Shown: positions 16,360-25,816 of the stretch, piece by piece | How positions within the stretch are numbered: the stretch's first letter is position 1 | Layout: the number at the start of each line of letters is the position of its first letter | Assembly: GCA_016215105.1 (NCBI GenBank) | Contig: JACRLJ010000153.1 | Span: 1,340-34,887, forward strand | DNA from: Candidatus Hydrogenedentota bacterium | Lineage (GTDB): Bacteria > Hydrogenedentota > Hydrogenedentia > Hydrogenedentales > SLHB01 | Direction: 5' to 3' | Length of the DNA stretch: 33,548 nt | Translations under genes and position numbers: made by a program | Notes under the pieces: generated by a model | What the model saw: the letters and a program-made list of their open reading frames with translations, nothing else | Databases searched by the model: none | What the model was told of the DNA's origin: nothing

Positions 16360-17252
16360 GGCTGGCCGCAGAACACCCGCTTAGGCTGCAGCGTCGCCCC
16401 TTGCGGGTCCGTTGTCACTTCCGCCAAGGCCAGCATCTCGCCGGATTCGCTCCAGACTTGGACCCAACCGCTGGCGACCGGGCATTCACCGGTGATGTCA
16501 CCCGGACGAAGGGACGTGCCGGTCGGTATCAGCCGCTGGCGGTTCCGGCGAACGGTGACCACTGGCAGGTCGACTGCTTTTTCCAGCGGGATCAGGCGCT
16601 GCTGAACGCTGGCGGCGTCGGTGAACGAGGCCACTGGGGCGGCGTTCGCGACGGCATGGGGTCCGACCCATGTCCTGCGCAGCGCGGCGAGTGCTCCTCC
16701 GCAGCCCAGTTCGGCGCCTATTTCGTGGCAGAGGCTGCGCACGTAGGTGCCGCGGGTGCAACGCACGCGAAACGTGGCGTCGGGTGGAGTGTATCCCAAC
16801 AGCGTGAATTCGTGGATGGTGATAGTGCGCGGCGCGCGTTCAACCGTTTCGCCTTTGCGCGCGCGGCGGTACAGGCGTTCACCCCCCACCTTTACGGCGC
16901 TGACCATGGGGGGAACTTGCTCGATGCTGCCAGTGTAACGGACAAAGGACTCCGCCAGCGTGGCTTCGGTCAACTCAGGAACGGGCCGCTCGGCGATAGT
17001 CTTGCCGTCAAGATCGTAGGAGTCGGTCTCCAGTCCCAAGCGCATCGTGCCCTCGTAGACTTTGTCGAGTCCCGTAAGAAACTCGGAGAGGCGCGTGGCA
17101 TTGCCAAGGCAGAGAATGAGGAGTCCCGTGGCGAGTGGGTCCAGGGTTCCGGTGTGTCCGACCCTCCGCAGGCCCGAAGCCTTGCGGATCGCGTCTACTA
17201 CGTCGTGGGAGGTGACGCCGGCTGGCTTGTCTACCAGCAAAATGCCCGTCAT
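16356..17252 (-). CDS. truB: tRNA pseudouridine-55 synthase
   Basis: 298 residues. Makes pseudouridine at position 55 of tRNA T-loops. The start MTGILLVDKPAGVTSHDVV is the family N-terminus, and GHTGTLDPLATG holds the catalytic Asp (38). Later motifs include RVRCTRGTYVRSLCHEIG. A C-terminal PUA-like segment is present (LRPGDITGECPVASGWVQVW). It overlaps both neighbours by 4 bases (ATGA with nrnA upstream and ribF downstream), so the genes are likely translated together. Confidence 0.97.
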   Translation of the reverse strand: MTGILLVDKPAGVTSHDVVDAIRKASGLRRVGHTGTLDPLATGLLILCLGNATRLSEFLTGLDKVYEGTMRLGLETDSYDLDGKTIAERPVPELTEATLAESFVRYTGSIEQVPPMVSAVKVGGERLYRRARKGETVERAPRTITIHEFTLLGYTPPDATFRVRCTRGTYVRSLCHEIGAELGCGGALAALRRTWVGPHAVANAAPVASFTDAASVQQRLIPLEKAVDLPVVTVRRNRQRLIPTGTSLRPGDITGECPVASGWVQVWSESGEMLALAEVTTDPQGATLQPKRVFCGQP

Positions 17253-18229
17253 TCGGTTTTCCTTAGTTGAGCGAGCACGCTTTCGAGCACTCGCTCGCGG
17301 GCAGAAGCCAATTGCATAGGCAGGGTCGCTCCGGCCGCGGCGGCGTGACCGCCTCCACCGAGATTGTGCAAGGCCTCCGCGGAATTGAATCCCGGCCGAG
17401 AACGCAGGCTTACCTTCGTCGTTCCGAGGTTGACCTCCCGGAAGAGCACGGCCACTTCGACGCCCTCGATATTGCGTATAAAGTTGATGATTCCGTCGAA
17501 ATCCTCGCCCAAAGCGCCCGCCTCTTCCATGGCCTTGGCGGTTACTTCGGCATAGGCGAGTTTTCCTCCGTTGCCAAACTGAACGGCGTCCATTACGTAG
17601 CGCAACAGGCGGAACTTAGGCTCGGACATGACGTCGAAACAGCGCGAAGAGATCGTGGCAACGTCGATTCCCGTTTCCACCAGGCGCGCCGCGATGAGGT
17701 GTGTGCGCGCGTTCGTGTTTGAAAACCGAAAGCCGCCCGTGTCCGTGGTAATAGCCACGTAGGCGCACACGGCGGCGTCCATAGACATTGGAACGCCCGC
17801 GACGGAGAAACACTCGGTGACGATTTCGCCGGCCGCCGCGTATGTCGGGTCGACAAGGTACATATCACCGTAGGGCGCCGATTCCAGGTGGTGATCGAGC
17901 ACAATCACTTTCGCGCTTTTCGGGATGTGATTGGCGACAGTCCCGATTCGATCTCGCCGCGCAACGTCGATCACCAAAGCGATATCGAACGACGCCGGTA
18001 TTGCTTCGCTTTCTACAACGTTTTCGGCGCCGGGCAGCCATTGGTAAAGCCGGGGCACGCGATGCTCGAGTCCGACCGTGATTTCGGTTTTCCCGAGGGC
18101 GAGCATGAAATGCGCCAAGGCCAGCGCGCTACCCACGGCGTCGCCGTCGGGGTTCACATGGGTTGTGATGAGAACGGATTCCGCGGCGCGGAGTTCCGCT
18201 ACGATTGCGGCCAAATCACTTGCCGGCAT
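17249..18229 (-). CDS. nrnA: DHH-family oligoribonuclease / pAp phosphatase
   Basis: 326 residues from the ATG at 18229, chosen because AAGGGG lies just upstream; the frame upstream to 18304 runs inside rbfA. Degrades short RNA oligomers and can dephosphorylate 3'-phosphoadenosine 5'-phosphate. The DHH domain shows THVNPDGDAVGSALAL (metal-binding D-x-D), DVARRDR, VLDHHLES (the DHH motif) and TTDTGGFRFSNT. The C-terminal DHHA1 domain ends with GGGGHAAAAGA for substrate phosphate binding. Its start overlaps the end of rbfA by 14 bases. Confidence 0.95.
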   Translation of the reverse strand: MPASDLAAIVAELRAAESVLITTHVNPDGDAVGSALALAHFMLALGKTEITVGLEHRVPRLYQWLPGAENVVESEAIPASFDIALVIDVARRDRIGTVANHIPKSAKVIVLDHHLESAPYGDMYLVDPTYAAAGEIVTECFSVAGVPMSMDAAVCAYVAITTDTGGFRFSNTNARTHLIAARLVETGIDVATISSRCFDVMSEPKFRLLRYVMDAVQFGNGGKLAYAEVTAKAMEEAGALGEDFDGIINFIRNIEGVEVAVLFREVNLGTTKVSLRSRPGFNSAEALHNLGGGGHAAAAGATLPMQLASARERVLESVLAQLRKTE

Positions 18230-18587
18230 TCTTGTCCCCTTCTTGCTCTTCGTGAATTTCGCGAAAGACCTCTTCCATATGAAACACGCGATCCAATGTG
18301 TCATCCTCGAAGAATCGCAATTCGGGCGTGAAGCGAAGCCGCACGGTTTTCCCGAGCTCGCGGCGAATCCAGCCGGCGGAATTCTTGAGCGCGATCAAGC
18401 TGCTCTTGCGTTCGTTTTCCTTGCCGTAGAGGCTGACGTATACGTTGGCGTATCTCAGGTCGCTCGATACCCGCACGGCGAGCACCGAAACGAAGCCGAC
18501 TCTGGGGTCTTTGACCCCTTTGGTCAGCAGCGCGGCAATTTCTTCGCGTATAAGTTCACCGACCCGCTTTAATCTGTTTTCACGCAT
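18216..18587 (-). CDS. rbfA: 30S ribosome-binding factor A
   Basis: 123 residues, normal length. Helps late 16S rRNA maturation and small-subunit assembly, especially in the cold. The family pattern is clear: an N-terminal RLKRVGELIREEIAALLTKG, then KDPRVGFVSVLAVRVSSDLR and ANVYVSLYG, and RFTPELRFFEDDTLDR near the C-terminus (KH-like fold). The ATG overlaps the DUF503 stop by one base (TAATG), and the end overlaps nrnA. Confidence 0.96.
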   Translation of the reverse strand: MRENRLKRVGELIREEIAALLTKGVKDPRVGFVSVLAVRVSSDLRYANVYVSLYGKENERKSSLIALKNSAGWIRRELGKTVRLRFTPELRFFEDDTLDRVFHMEEVFREIHEEQEGDKNAGK

Positions 18588-18868
18588 TACAACATCTCGA
18601 TTCGATAGTCGATCAGTTCAGCGCCGTGATGCGACGCCGCGAATTTGGCGATTTCGTTTAGCTGTTCGTTGGCGTGGCGGCTTTCTCCGGATACCACACA
18701 CACCGTGAGGCGTCCACGCGCCCATAGATCCTGGAGGTCCGTCTCCGCAACCGAGCAGTTGAAGCGGCTGCGCATGCGCTCCTTGAGACTCTTCAGGACA
18801 CGCCGCTTATCCTTGAGGGATTGAGACCCATGAAAGAGTAAATCAAGATGCAAGACGCCGATGGTCAC
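18587..18868 (-). CDS. DUF503 (YlxP-like) small protein
   Basis: 93 residues with a GTG start. The pattern IGVLHLDLLFHGSQSLKDKR followed by VLKSLKERMRSRFNCSVAE matches the DUF503/YlxP family. These proteins are usually found between infB and rbfA, as here, and are thought to act in ribosome assembly or translation; no reaction is known. The ribosome site before the GTG is weak. It lies 62 bases after infB. Confidence 0.9.
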   Translation of the reverse strand: MTIGVLHLDLLFHGSQSLKDKRRVLKSLKERMRSRFNCSVAETDLQDLWARGRLTVCVVSGESRHANEQLNEIAKFAASHHGAELIDYRIEML

Positions 18869-18930
18869 TTGAAACGTCCATTCTCAAAGGGCGCCACACG
18901 CAGGGCGGCGGACCGGAGTAATCGAACGGG

Positions 18931-21780
18931 CTATTCCAGGGTCTTCCGGACCGTTTCCATACGGTACACCTCGATCACGTCGCCGACCTTGATGTCTTCG
19001 AACTTTTCGAGCTTGATACCACACTCGAAGCCAGTGGCGACCGTGCGCGCATCGTCCCGTTCGCGGCGAAGCGAATCGATCTTGCCCTCATAGACAACGG
19101 CGCCATCGCGAACAATTCGGGCCAGCGACGTGCGGGTGACCTCGCCGTCGGTGACGTAGGACCCAGCAATGTTTCCGAGCGCGGACGAGCGGAATACCTG
19201 GCGAATCTCGATATGTCCGGTAACGACTTCTTTGGAGTCCGGAGTCAGCATTCCTTCCAGGGCCAGACGCAGGCTTTCGATGGCCTCGTAAATGACGCGG
19301 TAGGTGCGAATGTCCACGCCTTCTTGTTCGGCGATCTTCTGGACTTTCGCATTCGCGACCACTTGGAAACCGATGATGACCGCGTCGCTGGCGCTGGCCA
19401 GCAGCACGTCGGATTCGTTGATACCACCGACACCGGAGTGTACCAACCGGATACGCACCTCTTCATTGCCCAGTTTAGCCAAGCTGGATTCCAGCACGTC
19501 GACCGAACCCTGCACGTCGGCCTTCAAGACCACGTTGAGTTCGTGTTTCTCACCGGCCATGAGACGCTCGTGGAAATCTTCGAGTGTAATGTGGCGCTTG
19601 ATCATTCCCTGTTTGGCGCGGTTATGCGCGGCGCGTTTTTCGGCAATGGCTCTCGCCACCCGCTCGTCAGTCAGCACGACGAAGGTATCGCCCGCATTGG
19701 GTGGCGCGCTGAAGCCGGTCACGGCCACCGGAGTCGAGGGTCCTGCCTCAGTGACGGTGTCTCCGCGCGGGGTATACATGGCGCGGACGCGTCCGTAGGT
19801 CTCGCCTGCGAGGAAGACATCGCCGGCGCGCAAGGTGCCGTTTTGCACCAGGACCCACGCGACGGTGCCGAGCCCACGGGTGATTTCCGCCTCGATTACC
19901 GCGCCGCGGGCGCGCTTCTTGGGATTGCCTTTCAACTCGAGCAGCTCTGCCTCAAGCAGCAGCAATTCCATCAGTTCGGACACGCCTTCCTTGGTCTTGG
20001 CGGAAATGTTCTTGACGATGGTCTTTCCACCCCACTGTTCGTCGACCAAGTCGTACTTAGTCAATTCCTGGCGGATTCGATCCGGTTGGGCGTTAGCCTT
20101 GTCAATTTTGTTCACTGCCACCACGATAGGCACTTCGGCGGCGCGCGCGTGGTCTATGGCCTCGATAGTTTGCGGCATTACACCGTCATCGGCGGCGACC
20201 ACCAGGACGACGATGTCCGTGACTGTGGCGCCGCGGGCGCGCATTTGCGTAAAGGCTTCATGGCCCGGCGTATCCAGGAAAACGACCCGGCCCTCTTTGA
20301 TGGGCACGTCATAGGCCGCGATGTGTTGCGTGATACCGCCGGCTTCGCCCTCGGCGACATTGGCCTTGCGCACCACGTCCAGCAGGGACGTCTTGCCGTG
20401 GTCTACGTGCCCCATGACGGTGATCACGGGCGCGCGCCAAACCATATCCGCCGGATCGTCCGGCTCTTCCAACAGCAGGTCAGTTTCTTCGGGGATGACG
20501 GACTGAACTTCGCAGCCATGGGATTGCGCGATACTGGTGATGAGCTCGAGTCCGAGCAATTGATTCTTCGTCGCGAGAACATTGAGATCCATGAGAGAAA
20601 GGATAACATCGTTTACGCTGACCTCGAGCGCGTTCGCGAGTTCCTCCACCGTCATGCCTTCGGTTACTTCAATCACGTGCGCTTCTCCGGCTTCCTCGTC
20701 GATTTCTGCGCCCGTTTCTTCATGGACACGCTTGCGCTTGCGCTTCTTGGCGCCTGGAGCGCCAAATCCCATCGCGGTGAATTCGCGAACGGCCGCGGCC
20801 GCGTCACGCCGCATGGACTCTTCCATACGAATTTTCTCGATCTTCTTTTGGCGTTTACGCGCGGTCTTGCCGGTTGAACCGCCTTTGCCTTTTCCGCCGC
20901 CATCCTCTCCGGCGCCACCGCCGCGGCGCGAACGGCCTTCAACTACGGGCGCCGCCGCTGCCGCCGCTGGTTTGGCGGCCGGCGCGGCAGGTTGTTGCTG
21001 CGCCTGGCGCTGCGCCATGCGTTCGGCGGCCTTGCGTTTAACTTCGGCGACGACTGCGGGGTCCGGCTTAGGGATTGGCCGCGCCGCTAATTGTTTTGCC
21101 TTCTTGCGTTCTTCTTCTTCCTGCCGTCGTTCCGCCTCGGCAAGAAGCCCGGGGGCTTCTTCTTCTTCCTCGGGTTTTTCCTCGACGGCCTCTTCGATCA
21201 GTACATCCGGTACATCCACCAGTGTGCCGTCGGCCCGGACAATTTCCACCGCGGCAGAAGCGTGTTCTATCGCGCTGCCAATCTTAATCGCGGGCGCGAG
21301 CGGGACCTCTTCAACGGGTTCCGGCGGGAGAATTTCGGCGCGCGGGTGGGCTGCCGCTGCGGGTTCCTTCTTGAGCTTAGCCGCTTTGACGGATTCGGAC
21401 GGCGCCGCCACAATCTCCTCTTGAGGAGGTTGGTCAAGAACCGGCGCTTGCGTTTCTGATTCGGGCTCGGGTTCAGCGCTCTTCTCCGCGGCGGTCTTCT
21501 TGGTGGTCTTGGCCGATGCTTTGCGCTTCGCGGGAGGTTTGGCGGCAGTCTTCTGCTTGCGCTCTTCCTTCTTGCGCAGCTTTTCTTGCTCTTTCAGCTT
21601 GGCCTCGCGAACCTTGTCGGCTACCGACGGGTCCTCATCCACATCAATGAGCAAGTCGATTTCTTCGTCGGAAAGCAACGTCTCCGCGTCGGTCACCTCG
21701 AAAAGCATGTACCGCAGCTTCTCGACCGCCGCTTCCGCGCTCATGTCAAGACGATCCGCCAAACTGGCAACTGTTTGCAT
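18931..21780 (-). CDS. infB: Translation initiation factor IF-2
   Basis: 949 residues. GTPase that brings initiator tRNA to the 30S subunit and joins the subunits. The N-terminal IF2_N helix domain ([17 protein letters not shown]) is followed by a very long charged Ala/Lys/Glu-rich linker (~55-345). A second IF2_N unit ([20 protein letters not shown]) precedes the G domain: G1 GHVDHGKT (~457-464), G3 DTPGHE (~503-508), G4 NKID (~555-558). Domains II-IV follow, ending near [12 protein letters not shown]. The ATG has GGAGG nine bases upstream. The linker makes it longer than the E. coli protein (890). It follows nusA by 58 bases with no ylxR/ylxQ between. Confidence 0.97.
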   Translation of the reverse strand: MQTVASLADRLDMSAEAAVEKLRYMLFEVTDAETLLSDEEIDLLIDVDEDPSVADKVREAKLKEQEKLRKKEERKQKTAAKPPAKRKASAKTTKKTAAEKSAEPEPESETQAPVLDQPPQEEIVAAPSESVKAAKLKKEPAAAAHPRAEILPPEPVEEVPLAPAIKIGSAIEHASAAVEIVRADGTLVDVPDVLIEEAVEEKPEEEEEAPGLLAEAERRQEEEERKKAKQLAARPIPKPDPAVVAEVKRKAAERMAQRQAQQQPAAPAAKPAAAAAAPVVEGRSRRGGGAGEDGGGKGKGGSTGKTARKRQKKIEKIRMEESMRRDAAAAVREFTAMGFGAPGAKKRKRKRVHEETGAEIDEEAGEAHVIEVTEGMTVEELANALEVSVNDVILSLMDLNVLATKNQLLGLELITSIAQSHGCEVQSVIPEETDLLLEEPDDPADMVWRAPVITVMGHVDHGKTSLLDVVRKANVAEGEAGGITQHIAAYDVPIKEGRVVFLDTPGHEAFTQMRARGATVTDIVVLVVAADDGVMPQTIEAIDHARAAEVPIVVAVNKIDKANAQPDRIRQELTKYDLVDEQWGGKTIVKNISAKTKEGVSELMELLLLEAELLELKGNPKKRARGAVIEAEITRGLGTVAWVLVQNGTLRAGDVFLAGETYGRVRAMYTPRGDTVTEAGPSTPVAVTGFSAPPNAGDTFVVLTDERVARAIAEKRAAHNRAKQGMIKRHITLEDFHERLMAGEKHELNVVLKADVQGSVDVLESSLAKLGNEEVRIRLVHSGVGGINESDVLLASASDAVIIGFQVVANAKVQKIAEQEGVDIRTYRVIYEAIESLRLALEGMLTPDSKEVVTGHIEIRQVFRSSALGNIAGSYVTDGEVTRTSLARIVRDGAVVYEGKIDSLRRERDDARTVATGFECGIKLEKFEDIKVGDVIEVYRMETVRKTLE

Positions 21781-21838
21781 CTACTTCAACCTCCGGCCCA
21801 AATATTCGCGCCCGCCGTTCCTTCGCTTCACCAGATCA

Positions 21839-23002
21839 TCATTCGTCTCCGCCTGGTTCGGCGTCTTCAGTGACGAGCGATTTCGTTTCATACGCCGATT
21901 CGGCGGGCGGAGTATCCGCCTCGACCGAGGCCGGCTCTTGGATGTCCGCCGCCCGTTCCGGCGCCTCGCCGGAAAGCTCCAGGTCGCTCTTGATATCAAT
22001 ATTCCAACCGATCAAGCGCGACGCGAGACGGGCATTCTGCCCACGTTTGCCGATTGCCAATGACAATTGGTCGTGGGGCACCACCACCATAATCGACTTG
22101 CGTTCCTGGTCAACCGAAATATCCAGTATATCCGCTGGATTCAGTGCATTGCCACAAAACTCGACGGGGTCCTCGCTCCAGCGGACGATGTCGATCTTTT
22201 CGCCGGAGAGTTCTTCGACCACCGCCCGGACCCGAGCGCCCTTCATACCCACGCAGGCGCCCACCGCGTCCACATTGGGATCGGTGGACTGAACCGCCAC
22301 TTTCGTCCGGCTGCCGGGCTCGCGCGACACGGCGCGGATCTGAATCGTTCCGTCGTAAATCTCGGGCACTTCGAGCTCGAACAGCGCCCGCACAAGTTCG
22401 GGCGAGGTGCGGGACAGAATCACCTGCGCGCCGCGGGCGCCCTTTTCCACTTCGAGCAAGTAGCCGCGAATTCGGTCGCCGGGCTTGAAATTCTCGCGGG
22501 GGGACTGTTCGCGGTGGGGCAAAATCGCTTCTGCCTTGCCCACGGAAACGATAATGCTGCCGTGGGTGTTCCGTTTGACGATTCCGGTGATCAGTTCGCC
22601 TTCGCGCTTCTTGAATTCGTCGAAGACGTGTTCACGTTCGGCGTCTTTTATCTTTTGGACGATCACCTGCTTGGCGGTTTGGGCGGCGATCCGTCCGAAA
22701 TCCTTCGGTTCAGTAGGTACCTTGAGCCGATCACCGACAACGACCTCGGGATTCCAGGCGCGGGCGTCTTCCAGGCCAATTTCGCGCGTCGGGTCGCTTA
22801 CCTTGTCCGCGACGGTCCGGATCTCGAATACCTTAAATCCGAAGGTCTTCGTATCGACTTCCACGGACACATTCGCGGCATGGGCAAAGCTTTTTCTGGC
22901 AGCGCTTTCAATGGCGCTACGAATGGCTTCAATCAGAGTTTCGCGATCAATGCTCTTCTCTGCTTGGAGTTGTTGAAGAATCACCTGCAAGTTCGCATCC
23001 AC
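21839..23002 (-). CDS. nusA: Transcription termination/antitermination factor NusA
   Basis: 387 residues from a GTG at 23002, with GGGAG seven bases upstream. Binds RNA polymerase and nascent RNA and affects pausing, termination and antitermination. The N-terminal polymerase-binding domain (MDANLQVILQQLQAEK onward) is followed by an S1 domain (GELITGIVKRNTHGSIIVS). KH1 and KH2 follow (VGACVGMKGARVRAVVEEL; LAIGKRGQNARLASRLIGW). After a short acidic tail it ends at GGDE, so the two C-terminal acidic repeats of E. coli NusA are absent, as in many bacteria. It lies 19 bases after rimP. Confidence 0.96.
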   Translation of the reverse strand: MDANLQVILQQLQAEKSIDRETLIEAIRSAIESAARKSFAHAANVSVEVDTKTFGFKVFEIRTVADKVSDPTREIGLEDARAWNPEVVVGDRLKVPTEPKDFGRIAAQTAKQVIVQKIKDAEREHVFDEFKKREGELITGIVKRNTHGSIIVSVGKAEAILPHREQSPRENFKPGDRIRGYLLEVEKGARGAQVILSRTSPELVRALFELEVPEIYDGTIQIRAVSREPGSRTKVAVQSTDPNVDAVGACVGMKGARVRAVVEELSGEKIDIVRWSEDPVEFCGNALNPADILDISVDQERKSIMVVVPHDQLSLAIGKRGQNARLASRLIGWNIDIKSDLELSGEAPERAADIQEPASVEADTPPAESAYETKSLVTEDAEPGGDE

Positions 23003-23021
23003 AGCACTTCTCCCTTGTCCT

Positions 23022-23480
23022 CTATCGGTCCAGGTTGGCTTTATGGATAGAATCTGCAGGAATGGCGTAGAGCCTTCCGTCGCATTCCACTGTGGCCACC
23101 CCGTCCAGAAAGGACTTCAGCACCCCTGTGAACCGCTTGCGGCCGTCAATCGGCCGATGCGTCTTGAGCTTCAGTTTTTCTCCCGTAAACCGTTCAAAAT
23201 CACCGGGTTTGCGCAGTGGGCGCTCGACCCCGGGCGAGGACACTTCGAGCAAGTAGCCGGACAAATGGCCCGTTGTTGCATCCATAGCCGGCCGAACCAG
23301 ATGGGACACGGCTTGGCAATCGCCCAGGGTGACACCGCCGCCGGGCTTGTCAATGTACAGCCGCAGGATTACCGCGCTGCCTTGTTGAGCCAATTCCGCT
23401 TCCACGAGTTCGTATCTCTGGTCCGCAAGCATGGGTTCAAGCACGTCCCACGCCCATCGGACCGCTTCATTCGCGTTCAC
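23022..23480 (-). CDS. rimP: Ribosome maturation factor RimP
   Basis: 152 residues from a GTG at 23480. That start was chosen over the ATG at 23531 because AGAGG lies five bases upstream and the ATG sits inside a terminator-like hairpin. Required for 30S subunit maturation. The N-terminal domain shows YELVEAELAQQGSAVILRLYIDKPGG and then TLGDCQAVSHLV; the family motif LEVSSPGVERPLRKPGDFERF is present. An Sm-like C-terminal part follows. First gene of the rimP-nusA-infB-ribF operon; a candidate promoter and attenuator lie upstream. Confidence 0.95.
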   Translation of the reverse strand: MNANEAVRWAWDVLEPMLADQRYELVEAELAQQGSAVILRLYIDKPGGGVTLGDCQAVSHLVRPAMDATTGHLSGYLLEVSSPGVERPLRKPGDFERFTGEKLKLKTHRPIDGRKRFTGVLKSFLDGVATVECDGRLYAIPADSIHKANLDR

Positions 23481-23500
23481 GACAACCTCTTCGCCAGAAT

Positions 23501-23528
23501 TAAAAAGAGTGGGTACGGACCCACTCTT
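23501..23528 (-). terminator. Hairpin plus T-tract in the rimP leader (candidate attenuator)
   Basis: Read on the minus strand, AAGAGTGGGT, loop CCGT and ACCCACTCTT make a perfect 10-bp stem that runs straight into TTTAA, an intrinsic-terminator shape. It ends about 20 bases before the rimP GTG and starts ~30 bases after the candidate -10 box, so it would act on the leader of this operon. Premature termination modulated by NusA is a reasonable guess. Confidence 0.65.
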
Positions 23529-23557
23529 CATTCACCGCAACAAATTCCTGAATGGAT

Positions 23558-23587
23558 AGTGTAGCACAGCGGCGGCCCGCCATGCAA
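23558..23587 (-). promoter_or_regulatory. Candidate promoter of the rimP-nusA-infB operon
   Basis: On the minus strand TTGCAT (23582-23587) is followed after 18 bases by TACACT (23558-23563). Initiation would fall near 23550, just before the terminator-like hairpin. The rest of the gap 23532-23793 holds only a GC-rich hairpin (GGCCGCC/GGCGGCC, 23602-23618). Confidence 0.4.
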
Positions 23588-23793
23588 TCCCGGTGAAGGA
23601 GGGCCGCCTGGGGCGGCCGCGAGCTGCTCGATCGATTTCTAACCCGTTAATTCTTCGCAAGTTGTGGTCCGCCGCGAACCGACGGCGGCAAGGCAAGGAG
23701 AGCGCCAAATCGTGCCGGTAGCCGGGACCTTTGATGGCTTCAATTAGTCAACAGATTACCGGCGTACGACGAATCTTGTCTACCGGAATTCGG

Positions 23794-24090
23794 CTACGGT
23801 TTATTCTCACTGAGCTTTGTGAGGTACTTTTCCGGGTCCTTCGCGAATTCGTCCTTACAGTAGTCAGAGCAAAAGCCGTACTGTGCGCCCCGGTAGCTAT
23901 ACACGTCCGCGACCGCGTTTTCGAGGCGCATTCCGCAGAACGGATCCACTTTCAGAGCCAGTTTGTCGGACGAGACCTTCGGGGCCGGCTCGGTCAATGC
24001 CGGGGCGGGGGCGGGTCCCGCGGACTCGGAACACCCCGGACCGGCCAGAAGAGTCAGGGCGGCTAACACTGTGACGGTTATTCCACGCAT
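23794..24090 (-). CDS. YHS-domain lipoprotein
   Basis: 98 residues from the ATG at 24090, which has AAAGGA eight bases upstream; a longer frame to 24129 lacks a ribosome site. The signal MRGITVTVLAALTLLAGPGC suggests a lipoprotein with Cys20 modified, though Pro at -2 is unusual. A Pro/Ala spacer leads to a YHS domain (DPFCGMRLENAVADVYSYRG, then YGFCSDYCKDEFAKDPEKYL). YHS domains bind metals through their Cys residues and occur in copper and other heavy-metal systems. Likely role: metal binding at the membrane face outside the cytoplasm. It follows the prepilin-like gene by 84 bases on the same strand, so may share its transcript. Confidence 0.88.
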   Translation of the reverse strand: MRGITVTVLAALTLLAGPGCSESAGPAPAPALTEPAPKVSSDKLALKVDPFCGMRLENAVADVYSYRGAQYGFCSDYCKDEFAKDPEKYLTKLSENKP

Positions 24091-24174
24091 ATACGAAGTC
24101 CTTTCTATTGAGGAAGCGCCACCGCCCACGAGTCAGTCGTCGAGCCCGGGGCGGTAGCGTCATCGACTACGATC

Positions 24175-25035
24175 CTACATCATACTTCCTTCATGTAGAA
24201 TTAGTCCTGCTTGATTCATCGGGAAGAGTCCGGCTCCGTCCGACCACTGATCGTAGGCGACGTGACCGTCCATATAGAGTACGTTCGCGCCTCCCGGAAC
24301 GTGGTTGAAGTGCGCCACTTCGTCGGAGATGGCGTCGTGCATGACCACGAAAGTTGATTGCGCCTGGGCTGTTCCCGCCTGGTTGTTGATGTCGGTAATG
24401 AAGAAGCGCTCGACGCCTTCCTTGAGCCGGGGTATGGACAACTTACCGTCGACGGGGGCGTTGAACGGGAAGTCTCGATCCACGATGCTAGGATCGAGCG
24501 CCATGTCCGCCGCCAGAGCAGACACCCCGTCCTCGAAATTCTCCAGGTCGGTTTGGGTCTTGAACATTTCCGAAATGAACGCCCAACCGTAGTAATGGTA
24601 GGGGTCGGAATGTAATTCGCAGGGCTCGACCTTTCCGTTGTTGCTGAATCCTGGTATCTCCGTCCAGTGCTCGTACCCCGTCTCTCCCTTGTCGTAGGTA
24701 TCGAGCGCGCTGCCTCCCGCGCTATTGCTGGGGCAGATCAGCACGTTGAGATCGCTCAAGTACTCCGGATAGACGGCGGCGCCGTCGAATATCTGGTCCC
24801 ACTTGAGGGCGGTTCCCGAGCAGTCGAATATCTTCATTTGGGGAAACTTGTCCCTGTTCTCCCCGGTATACATCTTGAACACGATGCCCATCTGCTTGAG
24901 GTTGTTTTGGCATGATGCCCGCCGCGCCGCCTCGCGCGCCCGCGCCAATGCCGGCAGCAGGATTGCCGCCAGAATGGCGATAATGGCGATTACGACAAGT
25001 AGCTCAATCAGTGTAAAACCATTGCTCTTGCGCAT
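24175..25035 (-). CDS. Prepilin-like protein, H-Xn-DG type (left arm)
   Basis: 286 residues from the ATG at 25035, with GAGGAG nine bases upstream. The N-terminus [18 protein letters not shown] is a type IV/type II prepilin signal cut after Gly6 by prepilin peptidase; the helix [20 protein letters not shown] anchors it. The body carries Cys pairs ([21 protein letters not shown]). The C-terminus has [20 protein letters not shown], the processing-associated H-Xn-DG motif common in Planctomycetes/Lentisphaerae-type genomes. Here there are ten, not nine, residues between His and Asp-Gly. It is a clear paralogue of the protein at 26361, with the same motif order throughout. Probably an envelope-displayed pseudopilin; ligand unknown. 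Confidence 0.9.
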   Translation of the reverse strand: MRKSNGFTLIELLVVIAIIAILAAILLPALARAREAARRASCQNNLKQMGIVFKMYTGENRDKFPQMKIFDCSGTALKWDQIFDGAAVYPEYLSDLNVLICPSNSAGGSALDTYDKGETGYEHWTEIPGFSNNGKVEPCELHSDPYHYYGWAFISEMFKTQTDLENFEDGVSALAADMALDPSIVDRDFPFNAPVDGKLSIPRLKEGVERFFITDINNQAGTAQAQSTFVVMHDAISDEVAHFNHVPGGANVLYMDGHVAYDQWSDGAGLFPMNQAGLILHEGSMM

Positions 25036-25202
25036 GGCTGTTATCTCCTCATAGTAGTTCTTCGACATGTAATTATCAGGAAGACGTGGATTACGACGCC
25101 GCGACAGGGTACAGGCGAGCTGGGGCCCCTGTAGTTTTCGGACGCGTCAACACACGGGTGCGGCGCCGCACAGAGTGTCTCCGCGGCAATTGCGAATTTG
25201 GG

Positions 25203-25607
25203 CTATACTTGGAAGGCGGGCGCGAACGGCGGCGCGCGCCCGAATAACAGGCGCCACGCAGAAAGGTCCTCGCGACGCGCTGCGGGAAGCGCCAGGCAGA
25301 TTTCGATATTCTGGGATGGGGCTGGGACTGCGGAATAGAGCGGTGGCTCGATCAACGCGCCAATCAGTAGACAAAAGGCGCATGCCGGCGGGGAAGAATT
25401 TACCGATGCCGAATCGGAAGCGGGATGTTCTGGGGCGCGGCGCGGTGAGTTCCCGTCTTCGCAGCATGCCTCCGCGGTTCGGGCTCGGCAACAGGCATCC
25501 GTCTGGGTGGCGCAAAGTCCGGGAATGATCGCGCGAACCGCGCCAAGGGTATAGAACGCCAGTATGAGCGCGGCCGGAATTCGCGACGCGCAGGCTACTC
25601 TAGACAC
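25203..25607 (-). CDS. Small Cys-rich exported or membrane protein with CxxC (left arm)
   Basis: 134 residues with a GTG start. A hydrophobic N-terminus (IPAALILAFYTLGAVRA) looks like a signal or anchor. It is followed by a Cys cluster (DACCRARTAEACCEDG), then CAFCLLIGALIEPP and a C-terminal AWRLLFGRAPPFAP. CxxC followed by a hydrophobic helix and a terminal R-x-PP resembles DUF2946-type small proteins. The same layout is found in the divergent protein at 25903, so the two look like distant paralogues. The ribosome site is weak and an overlapping plus-strand frame exists, so the gene call is moderate. It precedes the left prepilin-like gene by 167 bases. Confidence 0.55.
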   Translation of the reverse strand: MSRVACASRIPAALILAFYTLGAVRAIIPGLCATQTDACCRARTAEACCEDGNSPRRAPEHPASDSASVNSSPPACAFCLLIGALIEPPLYSAVPAPSQNIEICLALPAARREDLSAWRLLFGRAPPFAPAFQV

Positions 25608-25779
25608 GTAACGTGCCTTTTCTCGTCACGGGAAACGGGACTAGAGTCGCGCACACCACAATCACTCCGACCAGTAGGTACTGAAGCACTCAGCTCACTC
25701 ACCTGTCCTCAGCAGGCAAGCGCGCCAGAACCAGACGCCGTAACAGGAGCGATTCTGGAACTATTCCCCGGAAACGCGC

Positions 25780-25808
25780 TTGACAAGGCCCTTTTGAGAA
25801 TATATTCT
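25780..25808 (+). promoter_or_regulatory. Strong sigma70-type promoter for the right arm
   Basis: A perfect -35 TTGACA (25780-25785) is followed, after exactly 17 bases, by -10 TATTCT (25803-25808). It reads toward the CxxC gene at 25903 and the prepilin-like gene at 26361. The -10 box lies inside the palindrome at 25794. Confidence 0.75.
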
Positions 25809-25811
25809 CAA
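25794..25811. promoter_or_regulatory. Perfect 18-bp palindrome, Fur-family-like operator
   Basis: TTGAGAATATATTCTCAA is identical to its reverse complement. Its half-site TGAGAAT/ATTCTCA resembles Fur boxes, though the spacing here is two bases rather than the usual one. It covers the spacer end and the -10 of the promoter, the classic position for a repressor. Which regulator (Fur, Zur, PerR or another) cannot be told from this window. Confidence 0.6.
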
Positions 25812-25816
25812 TCTAA

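Noticed and set aside
19213-20877. A 554-residue open frame antisense to infB
   Set aside because: It mirrors the IF-2 G domain and shows His/Gly-rich shadow composition; no motif of its own.
22067-23050. A 327-residue open frame antisense to nusA
   Set aside because: NusA domains are unmistakable on the other strand; the antisense frame has no ribosome site or recognisable fold.
23505-23531. ATG at 23531 as the rimP start
   Set aside because: It would translate the terminator-like hairpin. The GTG at 23480 has a ribosome site and matches the family N-terminus and length.
25175-25528. A 117-residue plus-strand frame opposite the left CxxC protein
   Set aside because: Arg-rich, no hydrophobic or conserved pattern; the minus-strand frame has a signal-like start and Cys motifs shared with the right-arm protein.
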